Origin: Acetobacteraceae bacterium
GTDB lineage: Bacteria > Pseudomonadota > Alphaproteobacteria > Acetobacterales > Acetobacteraceae
Length of the DNA stretch: 5,982 nt
NCBI GenBank assembly: GCA_947462945.1
Contig: CANHTE010000104.1
Coordinates: forward strand, 1 to 5,982
Direction: 5' to 3'
Shown here: one piece after another, positions 1 through 5,968 of the stretch
How the letters are laid out: each line of letters begins with the position of its first letter
Numbering within the stretch: the first letter of the stretch is position 1
Made by a program: the position numbers and the translations under genes
Notes under the pieces: generated by a model
What the model was told of the DNA's origin: nothing
Database searches by the model: none
What the model saw: the letters and a program-made list of their open reading frames with translations, nothing else

Positions 1-781
1 CGGGGTCCGCCTGGGGCGAGACCTCACGCACGCGGCCCTGGGCGCGGATTTGCGGCTGGCCCGTAATATTCACCGCGATCAGCGGATTGGCCGGCGCCTG
101 GTCCTTCACCTGGGCCGGGACGTCGAACACAGCATCGCGCCCCTCGCTGCGGGCGATGCGCAGGATCATGCGGCCGGGCTGCACCACCTCACCCGGCTCG
201 GCGCCGCGCTGGGTGACGCTGCCGGCGACATCGGAGACGAGTTCGGTATAGCCCAGGCGGGTTTCGGCAATGCTCACCTGCGCCTCGGCTGCATCCACGC
301 TGGCGCGGATGGTCTGGAGCTGCTGCGCCGCCTGATCGTAGCGGACGCGGGTGGTGAAGCCTTCGCGCAGCAACTGGCCCTGGCGCCAGTAATTATTCTC
401 GGCCTCGCGCAATTGGCCGCGCGCGGCCGTGGTCTGGGCGCGGGCGGCGCGCAGGCCATTCTCCTCATTGTCGCGGTTCAAGCGGGCCACGACCTGCCCG
501 GGGCGCACCGTATCGCCCACATTCACCAGGCGCTCGACCATGCGGCCATCAATGCGGAAGGCCAGGTTCACCTGGGTTTCCGCCTGCACCGTGCCGGTCA
601 GGCTCACCACATCGCCGCCCGCGCTGCGTTCGGCGGCGATCACGCGAACGGGGCGGATTTCCGGGGCAGGGGGTGGGGCGGCATCCTCGCAGCCCGCCAA
701 GGCCAGCAGGGGGATCAGCAGCGCCAAAGGCCGGGCACGCATGGCCAGACCAGGGCGGAGCGGCGGCGGGGGGAGGGGCAT
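1..781 (-). CDS. RND efflux periplasmic adaptor lipoprotein, 3' end cut by window edge
   Basis: Membrane-fusion (HlyD/AcrA-type) subunit that links an inner-membrane RND pump to an outer-membrane channel. The reading frame is open from the left edge to an ATG at 781-779 and gives 260 codons with no stop. Residues 17-31 form a hydrophobic signal ending in a lipobox (LALAGC, lipid-anchored Cys31). Residues 75-101 are the first half of the lipoyl/barrel-sandwich domain (FRIDGRMVERLVNVGDTVRPGQ region). Residues 105-175 are an Ala/Gln/Arg/Glu-rich alpha-helical hairpin. Residues 178-210 are the second lipoyl half (AGSVTQRGAEPGEVVQPG), and the beta-barrel begins near 216. Family members usually have 350-400 residues, so roughly 100-140 are off-window. 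The 781 start has a good Shine-Dalgarno (GAGGA, 5 nt away). An in-frame ATG at 742-740 gives a more compact 18-residue lipoprotein signal but lacks a clear ribosome site. The RND pump gene is probably next to the left. Substrate unknown. Confidence 0.93.
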   Translation of the reverse strand, partial: MPLPPPPLRPGLAMRARPLALLIPLLALAGCEDAAPPPAPEIRPVRVIAAERSAGGDVVSLTGTVQAETQVNLAFRIDGRMVERLVNVGDTVRPGQVVARLNRDNEENGLRAARAQTTAARGQLREAENNYWRQGQLLREGFTTRVRYDQAAQQLQTIRASVDAAEAQVSIAETRLGYTELVSDVAGSVTQRGAEPGEVVQPGRMILRIARSEGRDAVFDVPAQVKDQAPANPLIAVNITGQPQIRAQGRVREVSPQADP

Positions 782-786
782 GAATA

Positions 787-791
787 TCCTC
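787..791 (-). promoter_or_regulatory. Ribosome binding site of the efflux adaptor gene
   Basis: On the minus strand GAGGA lies 5 nt before the ATG at 781-779. It is the main reason to prefer this start over the internal ATG at 742-740, which has only GC-rich sequence in front of it. The surrounding 10-mer GAGGATATTC is identical to the one upstream of the P450 gene. Confidence 0.6.
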
Positions 792-795
792 TGCG

Positions 796-835
796 CGATT
801 CTGGACAATTCTGTGCAATTTCGGGCGATTCTGGG
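796..835. repeat. Four imperfect 10-bp tandem units upstream of the efflux adaptor gene
   Basis: Read on the plus strand the units are CGATTCTGGA (796-805), CAATTCTGTG (806-815), CAATTTCGGG (816-825) and CGATTCTGGG (826-835). The shared core is YRATTCTGGG. The period equals about one DNA helical turn, so the repeated cores would face the same side of the helix. The array ends 14 nt before the adaptor start codon, in its promoter or 5' leader. Its AT content is well above that of its surroundings. A regulator array or a leader element are both possible. The repeat is seen; a function is inference. Confidence 0.6.
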
Positions 836-1004
836 CGGGCGGTTCGCAGCCATGGTGCCCGAGGAGACGGGGCGACGGCAAACACTACCTGCCGGCATCA
901 TGCTCCGCGTTCAGCCGAGGCTTCGCTCATCCTTTGCATCGGGCCAGTCGCTGCGGAACAGCCCCGCATCCCAGGCCTGCGCCCTGCGTCCCAAAGCGGT
1001 GCGG

Positions 1005-2468
1005 TCAGGGTTGCGGCAGGGCGCCTTGAATGCGGCCCGCCATATAGGAAAAGAAGGGGTTCCAGGAAATCCGCACCAGGGAATCCAGCGCCATGACCAG
1101 AACCCCCGTCTCACCCCGGATGGCGGTGGCGCCCAGGCTGATGCCGAACTCCGCCTCCCTCTCCGGCCGCAGCCCGTAGAGCGAATCCGTCACCGGGAAG
1201 GGCAGCGCCACATGTGAAAGGGAATATACATCGCGCGGATATTGCAGACCCAGCGGCACCACCTGCTCCTCGCTCGCACCCGCCTCGGTGATGCGCGCCA
1301 CCATCTCCAGGCTGTTTTCGTCGCGATTGGTGAGGATGGTAAGGCGCCAGTTGCGCGGCGGGGCCGGCACCAGGCTGTCCACCGCAGGGTCAAAGGCCGG
1401 GCGCAGCAGGAAACTGAGCTTGGTGCCGCGGTTGCGGTCAAAGATCACCAATTCGCTGCCATTCGCCGGCAGCAGGGCAAAGAAATCATCCACCAGCGCC
1501 TGGGTGCTGACGGTGAAATCCATCAGCGACTGAAAGGCCAGCACGGGCGCCATGCCATCCAGCCGCCCGGCGCGGGACAGGCGGCGCACCTGGCCCTGCA
1601 ATTCCTGGGTCAGGCGGAAGGATTGCACCGCCGCATTCACCGGGAAGGAGTTGTATTTGAACGGGTTGAACTCCGGCAACAAAGACAGCCAGGCCGCCTT
1701 GGCAAAGCGCGGCAACATGGCAGGCAGCGCGGCCAGCCCGGCAAACCGCGCAAAGGGCGAAACCCCCACCATGGGCGAGACGACGATGACGCGATCCGGC
1801 CGCACGAGGCTGGTATTCTCAATGGCATCCATGGCGTGCTTCAGCGCCAGCGCGCCGCCATTGGAATAGCCGACCACATGCACCGCGCCCGTGGGGCCGG
1901 CGCGGCGACGCGCCTCGCGCAGGGCGAGGCGCGTCGCGGCGCTCCAATCCTGCCAGACGGCTTCGGTCAGGCCGGCCGGGACGGTGCCATGGCCGGGCAC
2001 GCGCAGGCCCAGCGCCACAAAGCCCTCGGCGCGGTAGAGTTCCGCCACATGGCGCAGGCTGTAGGGGGCGTCGGTCAGGCCATGGATCAGCACCACCGCG
2101 CCACGGGGGGCGGCTTGAGGCTCCAGCACAAAGCTGCGGTTCCAATCCTGCGCGAAACGCGGCGGATGAATCGGGCTGCCGGCGAAGAAGCGGTTTTCCT
2201 GCGTGCGCGCCGCGGGCGGCAGCAGTGCCGTCACCTCGCGCTGCACCTGGGCAAAGACCCGCTGCTCGGCCGCCAGATAGCCGGCCCAATCAAGGCGGTT
2301 GATCTGCTCAGCCTTCAAATCATCGGGCACTTCCGTGTGCCAGAGTTCCAGCGCGGGCCCGGTCTGGCTATCCACCATCCGCACCGCGATGATGACGAGG
2401 ACGACCGCGACCAGCGCATAACCCGCCCGGCGCGACCATCGCCACAGCCAGGTGCCGAGCGCGCGCAT
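1005..2468 (-). CDS. Membrane-anchored alpha/beta hydrolase (esterase/lipase-like)
   Basis: A 487-residue serine hydrolase. Residues 15-30 form one hydrophobic helix after an Arg/Trp-rich start, so it is likely anchored in the inner membrane with the catalytic part in the periplasm. The fold begins near 122. The oxyanion-loop HG is at 129-130 (VVLIHGLTDAPYS), a VPGHGT turn at 157-162, and the nucleophile elbow GYSNG at 200-204 makes Ser202 the nucleophile. Asp317 (QSLMDF) and His419 (SLSHVALPF) are the best triad partners, by inference. It is longer than the usual 250-300 residues because of a roughly 120-residue N-terminal part and about 100 residues between the Asp and His. The ATG at 2468-2466 lies 5 nt after the stop of the upstream dehydrogenase gene, so the two are co-transcribed and probably translationally coupled. 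The frame stays open further upstream only as an overlap with that gene. It likely cleaves an ester, substrate unknown. The ribosome site is weak. Confidence 0.88.
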   Translation of the reverse strand: MRALGTWLWRWSRRAGYALVAVVLVIIAVRMVDSQTGPALELWHTEVPDDLKAEQINRLDWAGYLAAEQRVFAQVQREVTALLPPAARTQENRFFAGSPIHPPRFAQDWNRSFVLEPQAAPRGAVVLIHGLTDAPYSLRHVAELYRAEGFVALGLRVPGHGTVPAGLTEAVWQDWSAATRLALREARRRAGPTGAVHVVGYSNGGALALKHAMDAIENTSLVRPDRVIVVSPMVGVSPFARFAGLAALPAMLPRFAKAAWLSLLPEFNPFKYNSFPVNAAVQSFRLTQELQGQVRRLSRAGRLDGMAPVLAFQSLMDFTVSTQALVDDFFALLPANGSELVIFDRNRGTKLSFLLRPAFDPAVDSLVPAPPRNWRLTILTNRDENSLEMVARITEAGASEEQVVPLGLQYPRDVYSLSHVALPFPVTDSLYGLRPEREAEFGISLGATAIRGETGVLVMALDSLVRISWNPFFSYMAGRIQGALPQP

Positions 2469-2473
2469 CCCGC

Positions 2474-3553
2474 TCAGCCGCCCAGGGCCGCCAGCACGCG
2501 GCGCGTGACCTCGGCCGTGCCGGACGCACCTCCGATATCGGGCGTGCGCAGCCCGGCGGCGAAGGCCGCATCCACCGCCGCGCGGATTTCCGCTGCCGCC
2601 TCGCGCAGCGCTTCCCCACCGCCGCGCAGGGCCAGCCATTCCAGCATCATGGCGCCTGAGAGGATCATCGCCGTGGGGTTGGCCAGGCCCTGGCCCGCGA
2701 TATCGGGCGCCGTGCCGTGGCTCGGCTGGAACACGGCGTGATCCGCGCCCAGATCAGCCGAGGGCGCGAAGCCCATGCCGCCGATCAACCCCGCCGCGAG
2801 ATCTGAAAGAATATCGCCGAACATGTTCTCGGTCGGCAGCACATCGAAATCCCAGGGGCGGCGGATCAGATCCAGCGCCATCGCATCCACGTAATGCGCG
2901 TCATGCTTGATGCCGGGGTGCTCGGCCGCCACCTCGGCAAAGACGTCGCGCAGCCAGGCAAAGGCGCGGAACACATTGGCCTTGTCCACCAATGTGACGC
3001 GCCCGGACCGGCCGAGGCGCGTGGCGCGCTCGCCCGCCAGTTCAAAGGCCATGCGGGCCAGGGCGAGTGAGGTGGGGCGCGTCAGCCGCAGGGTTTCCTC
3101 GGCCATGTCATGCGTGATGAGGCCGCGATCCTTGGAAAAGAACAGCCCCTCCGTGCTTTCGCGCAGGATCACGAAGTCCATCTTCGCCGCGCGCGGATCA
3201 CTGAGCGGCAAGGGCACGCCGGGGATGGCGCGGATCGGCCGCACGCCGCCAAACAGGCCAAGCCGCACGCGCAGGGTGATTTGCGGTGCCAGTTCCGTGC
3301 CATCGGCACGGCGAATGCCGGGCCAGCCCATGGCGCCGAGCAGGATCGCATCGGCATCCCGGCAGCGCGCGAAAACGGGCTCCGACAAATCCTCGCCCGT
3401 GTCGCGATAGGCCATGGCGCCGGCCTGATGCGGGCTGAAGCGCAGGCCGAGCTTGTGGCGGGCATCCACCGCCTCCAGCACGGCGACGCCTGCCTGCATC
3501 ACCTCCGGCCCGATGCCATCGCCGCCCAGCACCGCGATTTCAAAGCTGTTCAT
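2474..3553 (-). CDS. Isocitrate/isopropylmalate dehydrogenase family oxidoreductase
   Basis: A 359-residue NAD(P)-dependent decarboxylating 2-hydroxy-acid dehydrogenase, full length for the family. It opens with the GGDGIGPEV motif (10-18). Substrate-region arginines are R95, R105 and R131. Lys191 is in VDKANVF, and the metal-binding aspartates are D223 (YVDAM), D247 and D251 (NMFGDILSDL). The cofactor loop is HGTAPDIAGQGLANP (279-293), which is of the NAD-preferring LeuB kind. Two departures stand out. RESTEGLFF (131-139) has Phe138 where LeuB, isocitrate and tartrate dehydrogenases have the catalytic Tyr. The gamma-group loop is PQITLR (90-95) instead of the LeuB leucine pair. Biosynthetic LeuB is therefore less likely than a catabolic relative acting on a tartrate/malate-like or other substituted malate, though the exact substrate cannot be read. 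It is the first gene of a two-gene operon with the hydrolase, divergent from the solute-binding protein. An AGGGGAAG stretch about 9 nt upstream supports the ATG start. Confidence 0.9.
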   Translation of the reverse strand: MNSFEIAVLGGDGIGPEVMQAGVAVLEAVDARHKLGLRFSPHQAGAMAYRDTGEDLSEPVFARCRDADAILLGAMGWPGIRRADGTELAPQITLRVRLGLFGGVRPIRAIPGVPLPLSDPRAAKMDFVILRESTEGLFFSKDRGLITHDMAEETLRLTRPTSLALARMAFELAGERATRLGRSGRVTLVDKANVFRAFAWLRDVFAEVAAEHPGIKHDAHYVDAMALDLIRRPWDFDVLPTENMFGDILSDLAAGLIGGMGFAPSADLGADHAVFQPSHGTAPDIAGQGLANPTAMILSGAMMLEWLALRGGGEALREAAAEIRAAVDAAFAAGLRTPDIGGASGTAEVTRRVLAALGG

Positions 3554-3643
3554 CGGCTTGCGCTTCCCCTGTATTCCTCGTCAAGCTAACGCCCAGGAAA
3601 CTGGCGGCAAGCCCGGACCATGGAAAAGACCAGGAGGAACGTC
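3554..3643. promoter_or_regulatory. Divergent promoter region between dehydrogenase and binding-protein genes
   Basis: These 90 nt must carry the start signals for both the minus-strand dehydrogenase/hydrolase operon and the plus-strand binding-protein/P450 pair. A short inverted repeat CCAG-GAAA-CTGG occupies 3593-3604, near the middle, and could be an operator half-site pair. On the minus strand TTGCCG followed 16 nt later by TAGCTT is a possible but poor -35/-10. No regulator gene is in the window. The arrangement is seen, while the signals are weak guesses. Confidence 0.45.
3632..3637 (+). promoter_or_regulatory. Strong ribosome binding site that sets the binding-protein start
   Basis: A perfect AGGAGG sits 6 nt before the ATG at 3644. 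It rules against the upstream in-frame ATG at 3620, which would place the Shine-Dalgarno inside the coding sequence and add a charged extension ahead of the signal peptide. Confidence 0.85.
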
Positions 3644-4615
3644 ATGATGGCATCCCGTCGCGCATTGCTGGCCGCACCCGCGCTTCTGCCGGCCGGCGCC
3701 CGCGCCCAGGGCAGCTGGCCCGAGCGGCCGGTGCGGATCATCGTGCCCTTTCCGCCCGGCCAGGCGGCCGATATCTTCACCCGGCTGGTGGCGGATCAAC
3801 TCTCGCAGCGCTGGCCGCAGCGGGTCGTGGTGGAAAATCGAGGCGGTGGCGCCGGGGCGCCCGCGCTGGAAGCCGGCGCCCGCGCGGCACCGGATGGCTA
3901 TACGCTGATTGCCGGCACATCCGGCACGCTGGGCGTCAACCCGTCGGTTCTGCCCCGCATTCCCTATGACGCCGAGCGCGATTTCGCCGCCATCACCAAC
4001 ATCGCCATGGTGCCCCTGCTGCTGGTGGCACACCCAAGCTTCGCCGGCCGCGACGTGGCCGAGATGGCCGCCCTGGTGCGCGCGCGCCCGGGCGAGGTGA
4101 ACATCGCTTCCGCCGGGCCGGCCACGAGCCAGCACATGGCGACGGAGTTGTTGCAACTGCGCAGCGGGCTGCGCTTCAACATCGTGCATTACCGCGGTTC
4201 GGGGCCGGGCATGGCCGATCTCCTGGCCGGCAATGTGCCCCTGATGATGGACAGCGTGGCCAGCGCGCTGCCGCAAATCCAGGGCGGCCGCGTGCGCGCC
4301 CTGGCCGTGGCCCAGCCGCGCCGCGTGCCGCAATTGCCCGATGTGCCGACCATCGCCGAAACCCTGGCCCCCGGTTATGAGGCGGCGGGCTGGAGTGGCC
4401 TGATCGCGCCCGCCGCGACGCCGCCCGAGATCATCCGCCGGATTTCGGCCGATATCGGCTCGGTGCTGCGTGAGACCGCGATGCAGGAGCGCTTCCTCGC
4501 CATGGGCGCCATTGCCGACCCGGGCACGCCCGAGGCATTCGCCGCCTTCATCCGGGCCGAAATCGTCAAATGGCGCGAAGTCGCCCGGGCCGCCAATGTG
4601 CGGCTGGATGGTTGA
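3644..4615 (+). CDS. Bug/TctC-family tripartite tricarboxylate transporter substrate-binding protein
   Basis: A 323-residue periplasmic receptor that captures an organic acid. Residues 1-21 are a signal peptide with SRR ahead of an Ala/Leu core and an ARA cleavage site before Gln22; a Tat route is possible but the motif is weak. The mature protein starts WPERPVRIIVPFPPGQAAD (25-43), the classic Bug ligand loop. It continues with VVENRGGGAGAPALEAG (62-78), APDGYTL (82-88), SAGPATSQHMATELL (156-170), HYRGSGPGMADLLAGNV (182-198) and MMDS at 201-204, where family members usually have M-F-D. Length matches the family. No TctA or TctB membrane subunit is in the window, which is common, since many Bug proteins are orphans working with distant permeases or in sensing. 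It is divergent from a decarboxylating dehydrogenase and 61 nt ahead of a P450, so its ligand may be a carboxylic or aromatic acid handled by these enzymes (inference). Confidence 0.94.
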   Translation: MMASRRALLAAPALLPAGARAQGSWPERPVRIIVPFPPGQAADIFTRLVADQLSQRWPQRVVVENRGGGAGAPALEAGARAAPDGYTLIAGTSGTLGVNPSVLPRIPYDAERDFAAITNIAMVPLLLVAHPSFAGRDVAEMAALVRARPGEVNIASAGPATSQHMATELLQLRSGLRFNIVHYRGSGPGMADLLAGNVPLMMDSVASALPQIQGGRVRALAVAQPRRVPQLPDVPTIAETLAPGYEAAGWSGLIAPAATPPEIIRRISADIGSVLRETAMQERFLAMGAIADPGTPEAFAAFIRAEIVKWREVARAANVRLDG

Positions 4616-4662
4616 CGTGCCGGTGGGCTGCGCGCTCCGATGGTCTCAGCCGAAGCTTGCCT

Positions 4663-4667
4663 GAGGA
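4663..4667 (+). promoter_or_regulatory. Ribosome binding site of the P450 gene
   Basis: GAGGA ends 9 nt before the ATG at 4677. It supports this start over the in-frame ATG at 4698 (Met8), which has no purine-rich site at a suitable distance. Confidence 0.6.
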
Positions 4668-4676
4668 TATTCCGCC

Positions 4677-5891
4677 ATGACCGCCGAGAGCAGCGCCATG
4701 CGCCCCGCCCCCATCCTCTCGGTGGACCCTTATTCCGACGAGATCCTGCTGGACCCCTTCCCGACCTACGCGGAAATCCGCGAGGCCGGACCGGTGGTGT
4801 ATCTGGAGCGCCACGGGGTTCATGCCATGGGACGGCACCGGGATGTGCAGGCCGTGCTGAAGGATTGGCGCAGCTTCTCCTCCACCGGCGGCTCGGGCAT
4901 CGCCGATATCCGCAAGCCCGGCGCCTGGCGCGCGCCCAGCCCCATCGTCGAGGTGGACCCGCCGGACCACACCGCCGTGCGCCAGGTCATGCAGCGCATC
5001 ATCTCGCCTGCCGTCACCCGCCGCTGGCGCGAGGATTTTGCGGCCGAGGCGGACCGGCTGGTGGCCGAACTGGCCGCGCGCGGCACGGTGGATGGCGTCA
5101 CCGATCTCAGCGAGGCCTTTGTCGCCAAGGTCTTCCCTGACGCGCTGGGTCTCGCCTGGTCCCCCGAGCGGCGCGACAACCTGTTCCTGCTGGGCGAGCT
5201 GAATTTCGATGGCCAAGGCCCGCGCAATGCCCGCTTCGAGGAAACCGAGCGCCGCGCTGCCCGCATCCAGGACTGGTCCCTGCATGCCATGCAGCGGGAG
5301 AATCTGGCCGCCGAGGGCTTTGGCCAAAAAATCTTCGCCGCAGCCGATGCGGGCGAAATCGTGCCCGAGATTGCGCCGCTGCTGATCCGCTCCTTCCTGC
5401 GCGGCGGGCTGGACACCTCCTCCAGCACCATCTCGGCCGCCTTGTATTATCTGGCGCGCGACCCTGCCCAATACGCCCTGCTGCGCGCCGACCCGGATCT
5501 TGCGCGCAACGCCATCGAGGAGGCGATGCGGCTGGAAACACCCATCCCCAATGTCGGCCGGCTGACGCTGCGGGATGTGGCGGTGGATGGCGTGCGCATC
5601 CCCGCCGACAGCAAGATCATCATCATGCTCGCCTCGGCCAATCGGGACCCTGCGGCCTGGGAGCGCCCGGATGAGTTTGACCTGACGCGCAGCACCTTCG
5701 GGCATGTGGCGCTGGGCTTTGGCATTCACATGTGCGTGGGCCAGGCGATCGCGCGGCTGGAGGGGGAATTGATGCTGCGGGCGCTGGCGCGGCAGGTGGC
5801 GGAGATCAGGCTGCTGGAAGAGCCGGTGCGGCGGCTGAACAACAATCTGCGGAGCCTGGAATCGCTGAAGCTCCGTTTTCATAAAGCATAA
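4677..5891 (+). CDS. Cytochrome P450, CYP199-like aromatic-acid monooxygenase
   Basis: A 404-residue soluble bacterial P450. The I-helix has GGLDTSSS (243-250) with the acid-alcohol pair D246/T247. EAMR (282-285) is the ExxR motif, and FGHVALGFGIHMCVGQ (341-356) is the heme loop with ligand Cys353. The whole chain aligns by eye with CYP199A4, a 4-methoxybenzoate demethylase, as I recall its sequence. Shared stretches include AGPVVYL (37-43), FPDALGL (153-159), LARNA (275-279), SANRDP (320-325), HMCVGQ and ARLEGE (359-364). Its four benzoate-carboxylate contacts R92, S95, R243 and S244 correspond to R85, S88, R238 and S239 here. Pocket residues differ: S247 becomes R242, F185 becomes Q180 and F298 becomes V293, while F182 is kept as F177. 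A substituted aromatic acid is thus the likely substrate, but not necessarily methoxybenzoate. No ferredoxin or reductase gene is in the window. It probably shares a transcript with the binding-protein gene upstream. Confidence 0.94.
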   Translation: MTAESSAMRPAPILSVDPYSDEILLDPFPTYAEIREAGPVVYLERHGVHAMGRHRDVQAVLKDWRSFSSTGGSGIADIRKPGAWRAPSPIVEVDPPDHTAVRQVMQRIISPAVTRRWREDFAAEADRLVAELAARGTVDGVTDLSEAFVAKVFPDALGLAWSPERRDNLFLLGELNFDGQGPRNARFEETERRAARIQDWSLHAMQRENLAAEGFGQKIFAAADAGEIVPEIAPLLIRSFLRGGLDTSSSTISAALYYLARDPAQYALLRADPDLARNAIEEAMRLETPIPNVGRLTLRDVAVDGVRIPADSKIIIMLASANRDPAAWERPDEFDLTRSTFGHVALGFGIHMCVGQAIARLEGELMLRALARQVAEIRLLEEPVRRLNNNLRSLESLKLRFHKA

Positions 5892-5908
5892 AGAGGCCTC
5901 CGGCGGCC

Positions 5909-5923
5909 GGGGCCATGGGCCCC
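5909..5923 (+). terminator. GC-rich hairpin after the P450 gene
   Basis: GGGGCC (5909-5914) pairs with GGCCCC (5918-5923) around the 3-nt loop ATG, starting 18 nt after the P450 stop. It is followed by ATTCCTT rather than a clean T run, so it is a weak intrinsic terminator or a transcript-end stabilising stem. Confidence 0.4.
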
Positions 5924-5933
5924 ATTCCTTGGC

Positions 5934-5948
5934 GCTTCGCTTCGAAGC
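5934..5948. repeat. Inverted repeat GCTTCG/CGAAGC
   Basis: GCTTCG (5934-5939) and CGAAGC (5943-5948) form a 6-bp stem with loop CTT. An overlapping perfect palindrome, GCTTCGAAGC, covers 5939-5948, so two folds compete. It lies between two other GC-rich hairpins in the tail of the window. Confidence 0.4.
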
Positions 5949-5968
5949 CTGTGCGGTTCTGGGGTCTG

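Larger units (their letters stand above)
782..1004. other. Gene-free interval between hydrolase and efflux adaptor genes
   Basis: This interval lies between two minus-strand genes, downstream of the hydrolase stop and upstream of the adaptor start. It holds the 10-bp repeat array at 796-835 and a weak 5-bp stem (TGCGG at 952-956 with CCGCA at 964-968) without a T tract. I could not place a convincing -35/-10 pair or intrinsic terminator, nor find a supported small gene. The adaptor promoter is expected here. Confidence 0.5.

Noticed and set aside
952..968. Terminator for the hydrolase operon (TGCGG/CCGCA stem)
   Set aside because: Only 5 bp of stem with a 7-nt loop and no T tract on the minus strand.
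50..1096. Plus-strand open frame of 348 codons at the left end
   Set aside because: It is antisense to the efflux adaptor, whose frame shows a lipobox, lipoyl halves and a helical hairpin. The plus-strand translation has no family signature.
779..1217. Possible plus-strand small gene starting MNILCAILDNS after a GGGGAGGGG stretch
   Set aside because: The start has a purine-rich site, but the frame runs deep into the hydrolase gene on the other strand, has no recognisable domain, and its first residues simply translate the 10-bp repeat.
1242..2741. Long plus-strand open frame of 499 codons opposite the hydrolase and dehydrogenase
   Set aside because: Its translation is His/Arg/Gln/Gly-rich with no recognisable motif, it spans two well-supported genes on the other strand, and long antisense frames are expected at this GC content.
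2474..3553. Naming the dehydrogenase leuB
   Set aside because: The substrate-loop leucines and catalytic Tyr are not conserved and no leucine-pathway genes are adjacent, so only the family name is supportable.
3581..4333. Minus-strand open frame of 250 codons opposite the binding protein
   Set aside because: Composition is His/Gly/Gln-rich shadow sequence, and the plus strand has a perfect Shine-Dalgarno, signal peptide and Bug motifs.
4566..5882. Minus-strand open frame of 438 codons opposite the P450
   Set aside because: Low-complexity His/Gln/Gly/Arg composition with no domain, and fully antisense to a P450 with all its motifs intact.
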